Positions 42,330 through 51,632 are shown, counted from the first letter of the stretch. The stretch: DNA of 64,000 nucleotides from Pantoea sp. Cy-639 (GCF_011752525.1 NZ_VWXI01000016.1:78693-142692); one strand, 5' to 3'. Notes: generated from the sequence alone by a model not told the origin. Program-made: numbers and translations.

Positions 42330-43138
42330 GCCTGCCGACCCTGCACGATCATCATCGCCCGCTGGGCAGTACCGGCCTGCGGGTCTCGCCCCTGGGGCTG
42401 GGCACGGTCAAGCTTGGCCGCGACCAGGGGGTGAAATACCCCAACGGCTTCACCATTCCGGACGACGACACCGCCCGTCTGCTCCTCGCCCAGGCACGTG
42501 AGCTGGGCATCAACCTGCTCGATACCGCCCCGGCCTACGGGCGTAGCGAGGAGCGCCTGGGCCCGCTGTTGCGCGACCAGCGCGATGAGTGGGTGATCGT
42601 CAGCAAGGTCGGCGAAGAGTTCGACAACGGCCAGTCGCACTTCGACTTCAGCGCCGCCCATACCCGCCGCTCGGTCGAACGCAGCCTGCAGCGCCTGGAA
42701 ACCGACCGTATCGAGCTGGTGCTGGTGCACTCCGACGGCAACGACCTGGCGATCCTCGAGCAGGAAGACGTGTATGAGACCCTCGCCGCGCTCAAGCAGG
42801 AAGGCAAGATTCTCGGCTATGGTTTCTCCGGCAAGACCGTCGCAGGCGGCCTGAAGGCCCTGGAGCAGGGCGACTGCGCCATGGTCACCTACAACCTCAA
42901 CGAGCAAGCGGAACGTCCGGTGCTGGACTACGCTGCCGAGCACGGCAAGGCCATCCTGGTGAAGAAGGCACTGGCCAGCGGCCATATCTGCCTGGCACCA
43001 GGCGTCGACCCGGTGCAGGCCAGTTTCGAGATGCTGTTTGCCCATCCGGGCGTGAACAGTGCCATCGTCGGGACCATCAACCCGGTACACCTGGCCCATA
43101 ACGTGGCCACTGTCGCCCGCATCCTGGGCCGGCCCTGA
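42326..43138 (+). CDS. Aldo/keto reductase
   Basis: 270 residues from ATG 42326. TIM-barrel NADPH enzyme: N-terminal RPLGSTGLRVSPLGLGTVKLG, catalytic Asp/Tyr region INLLDTAPAYGRSEERLG, Lys in VIVSKVGEEFDN, His in LVLVHSDGND. It lacks the last Cys-Tyr features of well-studied drug-metabolising AKRs, so no substrate is suggested. Overlaps the FAD gene by four bases and ends 36 bases before the Nudix-like gene. Confidence 0.9.
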   Translation: MSLPTLHDHHRPLGSTGLRVSPLGLGTVKLGRDQGVKYPNGFTIPDDDTARLLLAQARELGINLLDTAPAYGRSEERLGPLLRDQRDEWVIVSKVGEEFDNGQSHFDFSAAHTRRSVERSLQRLETDRIELVLVHSDGNDLAILEQEDVYETLAALKQEGKILGYGFSGKTVAGGLKALEQGDCAMVTYNLNEQAERPVLDYAAEHGKAILVKKALASGHICLAPGVDPVQASFEMLFAHPGVNSAIVGTINPVHLAHNVATVARILGRP

Positions 43139-43174
43139 GCCACCCGGGCGGCAGCCACTGCAAGGAGGAGCCTC

Positions 43175-44128
43175 GTGCCACGCACGCTGATCCGCAAGAA
43201 TCCGAGCAACTTCAAGACCCTGCCGCTGCACGTCGAGGCCACCGCCGAGGGCCTGACCTACCAGAGCATCGGTGTGCCGCTGAACTTCGCCCAGACCTTG
43301 CAGCGCCGCAAGGCCATCCAGCTGCCCGACGCCCAGCGTTTCGTGGCCGAACTGGCCAACCTGGGCGTGTCGGTGCGCCTGACCCTGCACTGGCAGGGGC
43401 GCGACTACTGGGTGCTGGTGCGCCAACGGCGCCAGGACCGCGGCGACGTGGTGCTCAAGCTGATCTCAGGCTACGTGCCGGCCCAGGAGCTGAACCTGCC
43501 GCTGCACACCGCCATCCAGGAGGTCGCCGAGGAGTGCCTGCTGGAAACCCCCGAGGGCTGGCTCGGCGGACGCTTCAACGACACCTGGCTACCGGCCCCC
43601 TATGCCGCCGCCCTGCACTACCGCGAGACCCTGCCCTTCGTGCTCACGCCACAGTCCGGCGCCGCGCGGCCAGTGCACTGCGGCAACCTGATGCTGCTGG
43701 AGCGGCCACGTGCCTATGTGCACCTGCCCACCGCGTCGCTGCAACTGATCTACGACCTGCGCCTGCAGGTACCCCGGGAAGCCAAGTCGCTGAGCCTGTT
43801 CCACGTTGACGAACGCCTCGAAGGCGAGCAACTGGTCGCGCGCCTGAACCGCAAGCGCCCAGACCTGTACCTGATGCCGTTGAAGGATGGCCAGCCGCTG
43901 GCCGAGCTGTACACCCTGAAGAAGGACCAGTTGCTGCCGGCGAGCACGCGCGGGCTATGGCTGGCCGAGAGTTTTGCCCAGCAGGAAGGCTGGGTGGTGC
44001 GCGATGAGCGGGTGCGCTGGAGGGACTGGCTGAAGCAGCAGGGACTGGTCGAGCGCAAGCGTGAGCCGGCGTCGCATCTGGAACGCTTCAGCGCCAAGGC
44101 GAAAAAACTGCTCGCCCGCGTCCTGTAG
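43175..44128 (+). CDS. Conserved protein with a degenerate Nudix-like motif
   Basis: 317 residues from a GTG at 43175, preceded by AAGGAGGAG. I do not recognise a characterised family. Residues 99-122 read GYVPAQELNLPLHTAIQEVAEECLL: G99, E105 and E116/E119/E120 fit a Nudix box, but the spacer is nine instead of seven residues and the usual Arg is Gln115. The preceding strand DYWVLVRQRRQDRGDVVLKLISG is where a Nudix strand would lie. The second half (about 180-317) is basic, with KRKREP near the end. Third gene of a unit with the FAD oxidoreductase and aldo/keto reductase. Confidence 0.7.
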   Translation: MPRTLIRKNPSNFKTLPLHVEATAEGLTYQSIGVPLNFAQTLQRRKAIQLPDAQRFVAELANLGVSVRLTLHWQGRDYWVLVRQRRQDRGDVVLKLISGYVPAQELNLPLHTAIQEVAEECLLETPEGWLGGRFNDTWLPAPYAAALHYRETLPFVLTPQSGAARPVHCGNLMLLERPRAYVHLPTASLQLIYDLRLQVPREAKSLSLFHVDERLEGEQLVARLNRKRPDLYLMPLKDGQPLAELYTLKKDQLLPASTRGLWLAESFAQQEGWVVRDERVRWRDWLKQQGLVERKREPASHLERFSAKAKKLLARVL

Positions 44129-44149
44129 GAGCCAGCCTTGCCGGCGACC

Positions 44150-44191
44150 GGTGCCGTGCACGCGGCGCTTGCGCGCCGCAAGCCCGGCACC
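44150..44191. terminator. Nested hairpin between convergent genes
   Basis: Outer stem GGTGCCG/CGGCACC (44150-44156, 44185-44191) and inner stem GCGGCGC/GCGCCGC (44162-44168, 44173-44179). It lies between the Nudix-like gene and hldE and is preceded by a REP-like GTAGGAGCC at 44125-44133. No T-run, so whether it ends transcription is uncertain. Confidence 0.55.
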
Positions 44192-44210
44192 TACGAGGCG
44201 ATGAGCCGGC

Positions 44211-45632
44211 TCAGTGCTTGCGGATCTTCTCGACGATCGCCGTGGTCGAGCTGTTCTCCACCAGACCCAGCACCTTCACCGTACCGCCGTAGGCCTTGAC
44301 GATATCGGCGCCGACCACCTGGTCGATGCCATAGTCGCCGCCCTTGACCAGCACGTCCGGCTTGACCTGGCGCAACAGGTTCTCCGGGGTACCCTCGGGG
44401 AAGCTGATGACCCAGTCCACCGCACCGAGGCCGGCCAGCACGGCCATGCGCCGGTCGACGCTGTTGATCGGCCGGCCCGGCCCCTTCAGGCGGCTTACCG
44501 AGGCATCATCGTTGATCGCCACGATCAGGCGGTCGCCCTGGGCACGCGCCTGCTCCAGGTAAGTCACATGGCCGGCGTGAAGGATGTCGAAGCAACCGTT
44601 GGTGAAGACGATCTTCTCGTTGTGCGCACGGGCATCGTCGATCGCCAGCAGCAACTGCTCCAGCCCCAGGACACCGCGCTCGGAGCCTTCCTCGCGCTGG
44701 ATCGCCCGACGCAGTTCCGGCGCACTGATGGCCGCAGTACCCAGCTTGCCGACCACGATACCGGCGGCCAGGTTGGCCAGGGCCACGGCGTGCGGCAGGT
44801 CCTCGCCGGCGGCGATGGCCGCGGCCAGGGTGGAAATCACGGTGTCGCCGGCACCGGTCACATCGAACACTTCGCGTGCGCGGGCTGGCAGGTGCAGGGC
44901 CGGGTGACCGGTGCGCAGCAGGGTCATGCCGTGCTCGCCACGCGTCACCAGCAGCGCGCCGAGGTCGAGCTCCTCGAGCAGCTTCAGGCCCTTGGCGACC
45001 AGTTCGGCCTCGTCGGCGCAACGGCCAACGATGGTTTCGAACTCGCTCAGGTTGGGGGTGATCAGGCTGGCGCCGCGGTAGATCGAGAAGTCCTTGCCCT
45101 TGGGATCGGCCAGCACAGGGATCCCTTTGGCACGCGCCGCCTCGATCAGCAACTGATGATTCTTCAGCGCGCCCTTGCCGTAGTCGGACAGCACCAGCAC
45201 CTTGACGCCGTCGAGCAAGGTGTCGACCTCCGCGCCCAGCGACAGTGGATCGGTGGCGAAAGGTTCCTCGAAATCGATACGCAGCAGTTGCTGGTGACGA
45301 CTCATGACCCGCAGCTTGACGATGGTCGGCTGGTGCGCGATGCGCTGGAAGATCGAGCGCACGCCCGCCGCTTGCAGGCTGTTGGCAAGGCTGTCGGCCG
45401 CCTCGTCCTGGCCGGTGACACCGACCAGGGCAGCCGGCGCGCCGAGGGCGGCGATGTTGAGGGCAACGTTGGCCGCGCCACCCGGGCGATCCTCGATCTG
45501 GTCGACCTTGACCACCGGCACTGGCGCCTCGGGCGAAATACGCGAAGTACCGCCATGCCAGTAGCGGTCGAGCATGACATCGCCGACCACCAATACCGGG
45601 GCTTGATCGAAACGCGGCATGGACAACTTCAT
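44211..45632 (-). CDS. hldE: Bifunctional heptose 7-phosphate kinase / heptose 1-phosphate adenylyltransferase HldE
   Basis: 473 residues from ATG 45632 (MKLSMPRFDQAPVLVVGDVM). N-terminal ribokinase-like kinase (about 1-315) with GDVMLDRYWHG, PGGAANVALNIAALGA and the catalytic FDVTGAGDTVISTLAAA. C-terminal adenylyltransferase (about 340-473) with FTNGCFDILHAGHVTYLEQA, holding HxGH-type chemistry. Makes ADP-heptose precursors for the inner core of LPS. Next to msbA and the rest of the core genes. Confidence 0.98.
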   Translation of the reverse strand: MKLSMPRFDQAPVLVVGDVMLDRYWHGGTSRISPEAPVPVVKVDQIEDRPGGAANVALNIAALGAPAALVGVTGQDEAADSLANSLQAAGVRSIFQRIAHQPTIVKLRVMSRHQQLLRIDFEEPFATDPLSLGAEVDTLLDGVKVLVLSDYGKGALKNHQLLIEAARAKGIPVLADPKGKDFSIYRGASLITPNLSEFETIVGRCADEAELVAKGLKLLEELDLGALLVTRGEHGMTLLRTGHPALHLPARAREVFDVTGAGDTVISTLAAAIAAGEDLPHAVALANLAAGIVVGKLGTAAISAPELRRAIQREEGSERGVLGLEQLLLAIDDARAHNEKIVFTNGCFDILHAGHVTYLEQARAQGDRLIVAINDDASVSRLKGPGRPINSVDRRMAVLAGLGAVDWVISFPEGTPENLLRQVKPDVLVKGGDYGIDQVVGADIVKAYGGTVKVLGLVENSSTTAIVEKIRKH

Positions 45633-45730
45633 GGGCAACCCATATTGGAAAAATGAACAGGGGCAGGATATTAGCACAGGGTCGAGAATGGCTTTACGGC
45701 CAGCTTCGCTGTGCAGAAAACTGCGGTGAC

Positions 45731-45755
45731 GATCGGGGCTTGGTCCGCCCCGATC
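45731..45755 (-). terminator. Hairpin after msbA
   Basis: GATCGGGGC and GCCCCGATC form a perfect 9-bp stem with a seven-base loop, about ten bases past the msbA stop on the minus strand. Only a short TTTT follows, so termination is likely but not certain. Confidence 0.6.
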
Positions 45756-45764
45756 TCGGTGGGC

Positions 45765-47576
45765 TCAGGTGATGTCGGCGTTTTCCGGCGCATCCAGGCC
45801 CATGGCATGCAGGCGGGCGTAATAGCCATTGGCCTCGAGCAGTTCGGCGTGGGTGCCCCGCTCCACCAGGCGACCCTGGTCCATCACCAGGATCATGTCG
45901 GCCTTCTCGATGGTCGACAGGCGGTGCGCGATCACCAGCGTCGTGCGCCCCTTCATGACATGGTCCAGGGCTGCCTGGATATGCCGCTCGGACTCGGTAT
46001 CGAGGGCCGAGGTGGCCTCGTCGAGGATCAGCAACGGCGCGTTCTTCAACAGCGCCCGGGCAATCGCCAGGCGCTGGCGCTGGCCTCCGGAGAGCAGGAC
46101 GCCGTTCTCGCCGACCTCGGTGTCGAAGCCTTTGGGCAACTGGTCGACGAATTCCTTGGCATAGGCATCGGCGGCCGCGGCCTCGATGTCGGCGCGCGGC
46201 GCACCGGCCAGGTCGCCGTAGGCGATATTGTTGGCCACGGTGTCGTTGAACAGGGTGACGTGCTGGGTGACCTGGGCAACATGGCGGCGCAGGTTGCGCA
46301 GTCGGTAATCCTCGATCTCGACGCCATCGAGCAGGATCTGCCCTTCGCTGTGGTGATAGAAGCGCGGGAGCAAGGCGGCGAGGGTCGACTTGCCGCTGCC
46401 GGAACGGCCAACCAACGCAATCATCTGGCCCGGCTCGGCGGTGAAGCTGATGTCACTGAGCACCTGGCGCTCGGTGCCCGGGTAGGTGAAGCTGAGGTTA
46501 CGCACCTCCAGGCGACCCTGGACACGCTCTTTCTCGATGGTGCCGGTGTCCACTTCAGGGGCTTCGTCCAACTGCTCGAAGATGCTCTCGGCGCCGGCCA
46601 GGCCCTTCTGGATGGTCGAGCTGACCTCCGAAAGCTGGCGGATCGGCTTGGGCAGCAAGCCTGCGGCAGTGATATAGGCGACCAGGTCGCCCGCCGAGGC
46701 ATCGCCACGCAGGAACAGCACCAGGAACATCAGCGCGGCCATGGCGGTGTAGATCACCAGTTGCAGCAGCGGCGTGTACAGCGCGCCGGTCTTGGTCATG
46801 CGCAGCTGTTTGTCGGTGTTGCTCTGGCTGGCGTGCTTGAAACGCTGCTCCTCGTAGCGCTCACCGCCGAAGCTGCGTACCACCCGGTAACCCTGGATGG
46901 TCTCGGAAGCCACGTGGGTCACATCGCCCATGGCCACCTGGATCTTCTTGCTCTGCTTGCGGAACTTCTTGCTGGCAGTGCTCACCATCACGGCGATGAC
47001 CGGCAGGATGGCCAGCATCACCAGGGTCAGTTTCCAGTTCATCCACAGCAGGTAGATGAAGAGGAACACCACGGTCAGCCCCTCGCGGATCACTACCTTG
47101 ATCGCATCGGTGGCGGCACCGGTGACCATGGTCACGTTGAAGGTGATCCGCGAGATCAGGTGGCCGGAGTTGTGGTTGTCGAAATAACGGTTGGGCAGCA
47201 CCAGCAGCTTGTTGAACAGCTCCACGCGCAGGTCGTGCACCAGGCATAGCGAGACCTTGGCCAGGAAGTAGTTGCCCAGGAACGATCCCAGCCCTTGCCA
47301 GGCGGCGATCAGGATGATCAGCAGCGGCACCGCCTGCAGCAATTGCAGGTCCTGCAGGTAGGGAACGTCGGGGAAGAGCACGGCCTGGGGATTGCTCAGG
47401 CCGTCGACGAAGTACTTGAGGATCCCGGCCAGCATCGGCTGGGTGGAGGCGAAGATCACGAACCCGACGATGCTCAGCAGGAAGATGCCGATGTAGGGTT
47501 TCACGTAGCTCAGCAGCCTGAAGTAGATCTTCAGGCTGGAGGTGTTCTCCGCCGGGAGCGGTGTTTCGGCCATCAT
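45765..47576 (-). CDS. msbA: Lipid A-core flippase MsbA
   Basis: 603 residues. Homodimeric ABC exporter that flips lipid A-core across the inner membrane. Six membrane helices (about 20-310) and an ATPase domain with Walker A LVGRSGSGKSTLAALLP, signature LSGGQRQRLAIARALL, Walker B PLLILDEATSALD and the H-loop in VIAHRLSTIE. The start is at tandem ATGs (47576 or 47573). It lies 12 bases after the O-antigen-ligase-like gene and is followed by hldE. Confidence 0.97.
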   Translation of the reverse strand: MMAETPLPAENTSSLKIYFRLLSYVKPYIGIFLLSIVGFVIFASTQPMLAGILKYFVDGLSNPQAVLFPDVPYLQDLQLLQAVPLLIILIAAWQGLGSFLGNYFLAKVSLCLVHDLRVELFNKLLVLPNRYFDNHNSGHLISRITFNVTMVTGAATDAIKVVIREGLTVVFLFIYLLWMNWKLTLVMLAILPVIAVMVSTASKKFRKQSKKIQVAMGDVTHVASETIQGYRVVRSFGGERYEEQRFKHASQSNTDKQLRMTKTGALYTPLLQLVIYTAMAALMFLVLFLRGDASAGDLVAYITAAGLLPKPIRQLSEVSSTIQKGLAGAESIFEQLDEAPEVDTGTIEKERVQGRLEVRNLSFTYPGTERQVLSDISFTAEPGQMIALVGRSGSGKSTLAALLPRFYHHSEGQILLDGVEIEDYRLRNLRRHVAQVTQHVTLFNDTVANNIAYGDLAGAPRADIEAAAADAYAKEFVDQLPKGFDTEVGENGVLLSGGQRQRLAIARALLKNAPLLILDEATSALDTESERHIQAALDHVMKGRTTLVIAHRLSTIEKADMILVMDQGRLVERGTHAELLEANGYYARLHAMGLDAPENADIT

Positions 47577-47588
47577 CGAGCTCGCTGT

Positions 47589-48764
47589 TCAGATTGAACC
47601 GGCGATTTTACCACAGCGTCGATTCTGGTCATCTGCCCAGGGCAACAACATCGCCAGGCCCACCGGCAGCCAGCTGATGAACCACTCGGCCCGTGGGGTC
47701 GCCGTCAGGCTGGCGGCATCGAACTGCATGGCCAGGGTGGAGAATACCCAGAGGCCAAGCAGGACCTTGCCGAATGCGCTATGCCGGGCCCGGACGATCT
47801 CCCCCAAGGCGAACAGCCACACCGCCAGCCAGAGCAGCATGCCGGGCAGGCCCAGCTCGACGGCGACATGGGTGAACATGTTGTGGGTGTGGTCGAAGAC
47901 ATGGCCAAGCGCTTCCACCCGGTAGTAGGAGCCCAGGCCCAGGCCCGTAAGCGGGCGCTGGCTGATCATGTGTTCGGCCGCGGCGAAGATCTCCGGTCGA
48001 TAGGACGACCCGCGCAGCATGATCAGGTCGTACATCTGGTAGAACGCAAGGCCCGTACCCAGGGCCGCGAGCAGGGCGAACAGGCAACTGTTGCGATCGC
48101 GATGCCAGAGCACGCCGAGGATGACGGTCACCACCAACGCCAGTCCCGCGCCACGGCTCTGGCTCAGGACCACGAAGGCCCCCAGGCACGCCAGCGCGAC
48201 CGCCCAGGCCAGTTGCAGGCCGCGCTGGCGTGGACAGGCGTAGAGCAGCCACAGCACCGCAGCGGCCACGACATAGGCACCGAGGATCGGATGGGAGATC
48301 TCGCCGATCCCGCTCAGGCGCTCCGTCAGCGGGTAGCCCACCATGACGTAGAAATGCACGATCGATATCAACGCGGCCAGCGCAAGCAGTGCGCCGCCCA
48401 GTTGCAGCAGGCGCTGGATCCAGCCGATTCCCAACTGCGCCAGCAACGGAAAGCCCATCAGGAACACCAGGATGTACAGCAACCGCTTGGCCTCGCGCGG
48501 GCCGTCCTCGGCGTTCGACCACAGCAAGGTCACGGTCCCCCAGGCCAGCAGCGCAAGAATGCCGAGCCACAGCGCGGGCTGGCGTCGCCAGGCCTGCGCG
48601 TACACCCGCCTGGCGGACCACGCCAGACCCAGTGTCGGCAGCCAGAAGAACACCACCATACCTTGCTGGTACAACTTGTTGGTTGGCGCCAGAGCTATCG
48701 CCGCCAGGAACCATACCAGGCCGAACCCGAGCCAGGCCTTGGCCCAGCGATTCTCGTACAACAT
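47589..48764 (-). CDS. O-antigen ligase family membrane protein (WaaL-like)
   Basis: 391 residues from ATG 48764, with GGAG five bases upstream. About ten to twelve membrane helices and the Wzy_C/O-antigen ligase pattern: SQSRGAGLALVVTVILGVLWHR with the conserved Arg, and the large periplasmic loop with ISQRPLTGLGLGSYY and HTHNMFTHVAVELGLPGMLLW, where WaaL-type proteins have an essential His. Position beside msbA matches WaaL in P. aeruginosa. This family also contains O-antigen polymerases and other ligases, so ligase is probable, not shown. Confidence 0.83.
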   Translation of the reverse strand: MLYENRWAKAWLGFGLVWFLAAIALAPTNKLYQQGMVVFFWLPTLGLAWSARRVYAQAWRRQPALWLGILALLAWGTVTLLWSNAEDGPREAKRLLYILVFLMGFPLLAQLGIGWIQRLLQLGGALLALAALISIVHFYVMVGYPLTERLSGIGEISHPILGAYVVAAAVLWLLYACPRQRGLQLAWAVALACLGAFVVLSQSRGAGLALVVTVILGVLWHRDRNSCLFALLAALGTGLAFYQMYDLIMLRGSSYRPEIFAAAEHMISQRPLTGLGLGSYYRVEALGHVFDHTHNMFTHVAVELGLPGMLLWLAVWLFALGEIVRARHSAFGKVLLGLWVFSTLAMQFDAASLTATPRAEWFISWLPVGLAMLLPWADDQNRRCGKIAGSI

Positions 48765-48865
48765 CCCTTCTCCCGATGAAACACGCACACCATCATGGTG
48801 CTCACAGATAAATTTCGGCATTATTGCCGGTCATTTTGCCTGCCCAGAGAACAAGGCTCGAACAC

Positions 48866-49471
48866 ATGCAATGCTCCCGGCTCCCCCAAGTCGAATTCGA
48901 CCAGATGACACTCGGTGCCAAGGTACTGGAGGCGGATAGCCATGGGGCTAAAGTCTACCTGCTCGAGGATGGAAATATCCTCAAGGTTTTTCGTCGCAAG
49001 CGATGGTTTTCATCTGCGCTGCTGCGACCGTACTCCCAGCGCTTCGTCGACAACGCCGTGCGCCTGGCACAACTGGGCTTCCCCACCCTCGAGGTGATCA
49101 GCCACCACAGGCTTCAACTGCCGGGGCGCACGGCTGTGCTGTACCGCCCCCTGCCAGGCGAAACCCTGCTGCAACTGTCGCGCCGCCCGGACTTCGACTG
49201 GACGCAGCAACTGCCGCGTCTCGTCGAACTGATCCAGCGACTGCACCAGGCGGGCATCTACTTCCGCTCGCTGCACCTGGGCAACGTGGTGGAAACGCCC
49301 GAAGGCCTGCTCGGGTTGATCGACGTGGCCGACATGCGCTTTCTGCGCGCGCCACTATCGCCACGGATGGTGCAGCGCAACGTGCAGCACATGGTCCGCT
49401 ACATCGAGCGCGAGAAGCTGGCCTGTGCGTTTCCCCTGGAACAGTTCCAGGCTGCGCTGGCGGTACGCTGA
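48866..49471 (+). CDS. Small LPS-kinase-like protein (possible pseudokinase)
   Basis: 201 residues from ATG 48866 (MQCSRLPQVEFDQMTLG). Protein-kinase-like fold related to the Kdo/core LPS kinase and 'toluene tolerance' families: ATP-binding Lys40 in GNILKVFRRKR, HQAGIYFRSLHLGNVV at 127-142, and LIDVADMRFL with Asp153 at the DFG position. The usual catalytic Asp of the D-L-H-x-x-N loop is Ser135 here (RSLHLGN), so it may not phosphorylate. Only rightward gene in this LPS cluster; convergent with the next gene by three bases. Confidence 0.75.
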   Translation: MQCSRLPQVEFDQMTLGAKVLEADSHGAKVYLLEDGNILKVFRRKRWFSSALLRPYSQRFVDNAVRLAQLGFPTLEVISHHRLQLPGRTAVLYRPLPGETLLQLSRRPDFDWTQQLPRLVELIQRLHQAGIYFRSLHLGNVVETPEGLLGLIDVADMRFLRAPLSPRMVQRNVQHMVRYIEREKLACAFPLEQFQAALAVR

Positions 49472-49474
49472 GGC

Positions 49475-50575
49475 CTAGCCGCCGAGCAGCTTCAGCGAAC
49501 CGGCGGCGAAGGCCCCCCAGGCCTCGACCGGCGCCAGTGCCCGCCACTGCGTCGCCGCCTGCGACCCTGGTTCTACTGCGGCGCAGCGAGCAATGGCCTG
49601 GGCCCAGGCTGCCCGGTCGCCGACCGGCAGGTAGCAGCCGGCCTGCGCCAACTGCTCGCGGAACACCGGCAGGTCGCTACAGATGACCGGCACCTTCGCC
49701 AGCACGGCCTCCTGCAGCACCAATCCCAGCCCTTCGGCGCGGGAAGGCACCAGCAACCAGTCGAAGGCCGGGTACAGGCTCGCCAGGTCTTCACGATGAC
49801 CGCAAAAATGAACGCTGGCCTCGATCCCGAGCGCCTTGGCCCGGGCTTCGAGCCCCGCCCGCAATGGCCCATCGCCGAGCACGGCCAACTGCATGCCCGG
49901 GGCCTGCACGGCAGCCTGGGCAAAAGCCTCCAGCAGCATCTCGAACCCTTTGCTCTCGACCAGCCGCCCCACCGCCCCGAACACCGGCCCTTGGGCCTGC
50001 GACGGCAAGGCCAGGGCCTGGCGCGCCTGCTGCGCGGACAGCAATTGCTGAGCGTAGGCGAAGGGGTCGAGGGCGACCCGCAGTGTCGCCACCGGGCGGC
50101 CGAGGTCCTCGGCGAGTGAGCGTGCCAGGGTCGCGGACACCGCCGCGACGCTCAGGCGCTCAGGGGAAAAGCGACCGAACAGCTTCACGTCGCCAGGCGC
50201 AATGCGGGTCGAGCCATGAAACAGCACCGCGGCACGCACCCCAGGCAGGCGCCGCAGCACCGGCAGCAACAGCCGCGCCACCCCCAGCCCGTCCATCAGT
50301 ACCAGCTCGGGCGCCGCGTCTTGCAGCGCCCTGTACAGCCGTCGCCGCACCCAGAGTCGCAGCAGCGCGGAAAACCTGCGGCCCTTGAGCACCCGCGCCG
50401 ACAGCTGCCAGGTACGCGGCTGCCCGGCACCAGCGCACAGCTCGCCGTCGAGTAGCAACCAGTTGTCGACCTGGGTACCGACTGGCGCATGGGCCAGCAC
50501 ATCCCGATGGACCTTGTGGATGGACATGAACGGCGAACCGCCGGACCACATCACGTTGACGATTTTCAGCGACAT
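49475..50575 (-). CDS. Glycosyltransferase family 4 protein (LPS core)
   Basis: 366 residues with AAGGGG upstream. GT-B fold; N-terminal half starts MSLKIVNVMWSGGSPFMSIH and the C-terminal half has the GT4 sequences VFGAVGRLVESKGFEMLLEAF, HFCGHREDLASLYPAFDWLLVPSRAEGLGLVLQEA and ICSDLPVFREQL. It probably adds a sugar to the outer core. In P. aeruginosa a comparable position holds Ssg-type enzymes. Donor and acceptor cannot be told. Confidence 0.85.
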   Translation of the reverse strand: MSLKIVNVMWSGGSPFMSIHKVHRDVLAHAPVGTQVDNWLLLDGELCAGAGQPRTWQLSARVLKGRRFSALLRLWVRRRLYRALQDAAPELVLMDGLGVARLLLPVLRRLPGVRAAVLFHGSTRIAPGDVKLFGRFSPERLSVAAVSATLARSLAEDLGRPVATLRVALDPFAYAQQLLSAQQARQALALPSQAQGPVFGAVGRLVESKGFEMLLEAFAQAAVQAPGMQLAVLGDGPLRAGLEARAKALGIEASVHFCGHREDLASLYPAFDWLLVPSRAEGLGLVLQEAVLAKVPVICSDLPVFREQLAQAGCYLPVGDRAAWAQAIARCAAVEPGSQAATQWRALAPVEAWGAFAAGSLKLLGG

Positions 50576-50625
50576 GGCGCCCCTTCGATGATTGGACCGG
50601 CAGTCAGCGCTGCCGGCTCGACGCC

Positions 50626-51582
50626 TCAGCAGCCCAGGCGCAACCGCAGGCGCTGCCAGAAGGTCAGCGGCGGGTGCGCCCGCAGCGCCGGCTGCATGTG
50701 CTCGACGATGCTGCGCCCGACCTGGGCGAAACTGAACCCCGAGGTCGCCAGCTCGCGTCCGCTGGCAGCGATCCGCGCGGCCAGCTCCGGGTCCTCGCGC
50801 AGCTGCCGCAGCTTGACCTGCAGGGCCGGGATGCTGTCATAGAGCACCACGTTGCGCATGTCTTCCAGGCCCAGGGCCCGGTTTTCCGCCTCGCCCTGGT
50901 CGTAGGCCAGCAGCACACAGCCGCAGGCCATCGCCTCGAAGTTCTTGATCATGTACTCGCCCATGCCGACATCGGCACTGACGAAGAAGCGTATGCGGTT
51001 GAGGGTGTTGCAGTAGTCCTCGCCCGACTTGGTGCGCGTCACCACCAGGTTCTCCACCTGGCCCAGCTCGTCCAGCAGTGCCTTGCGGCCACTGTAGGCG
51101 ACGCTCTTGGTGCTACCGACGAAGGCCAGCTCGATATCGCGCTCACGCCCCTGGTCGGTGAGCAACTGCTCGTCGTAGCCCTTGGGCACGAACACCGCGT
51201 CGAAACCTTCCTGGCGCAGGCGCTCGCTGACCATGTAGCCGGAGCTGATGACCCGTGCCCATGGCAGCTTGCGGTAATGCTCGCTGAACTTGCCGGTGTA
51301 CTTGCAGGGAATGTAGTTCTGGTAGGCGTCGTGCTCGAGAATCACCAGGTTGGGCACGCTGCGGATGAACGCGACCTGGCGGATCTCCTGCTTGAAGCGC
51401 AGGAAGAAGACGATGCGGTCATAGCGACTGACATCGACTTCCCGCTGGAAGTACCGGCGCAGGTTGCGTTGATCCTGGTCGCTCAGCCAACGCAGGTCGC
51501 AGTCGCAGTGAGCCGCAACACCGTCATACAGGCGGTCGAGGATCGCCCGCTGTTCCTTCTGCACCAGAAATAGGACTTTCAT
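50626..51582 (-). CDS. Glycosyltransferase family 1 protein (CgeB-like)
   Basis: 318 residues from ATG 51582, with GAGGAAAG upstream. N-terminal MKVLFLVQKEQRAILDRLYDGVAAH and C-terminal Glyco_trans_1_2 motif GEYMIKNFEAMACGCVLLAYDQGEAENRALGL. A GT-B enzyme of the CgeB-like type, likely acting on LPS core or another surface glycan. Fifty bases separate it from each neighbouring gene, so it is part of the same transcript. No substrate is known. Confidence 0.82.
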   Translation of the reverse strand: MKVLFLVQKEQRAILDRLYDGVAAHCDCDLRWLSDQDQRNLRRYFQREVDVSRYDRIVFFLRFKQEIRQVAFIRSVPNLVILEHDAYQNYIPCKYTGKFSEHYRKLPWARVISSGYMVSERLRQEGFDAVFVPKGYDEQLLTDQGRERDIELAFVGSTKSVAYSGRKALLDELGQVENLVVTRTKSGEDYCNTLNRIRFFVSADVGMGEYMIKNFEAMACGCVLLAYDQGEAENRALGLEDMRNVVLYDSIPALQVKLRQLREDPELAARIAASGRELATSGFSFAQVGRSIVEHMQPALRAHPPLTFWQRLRLRLGC

Positions 51583-51632
51583 TGCTTTCCTCGGGCGCTC
51601 GGCGCTGCCGTGGTCATCAAGGGGAATCAGGC

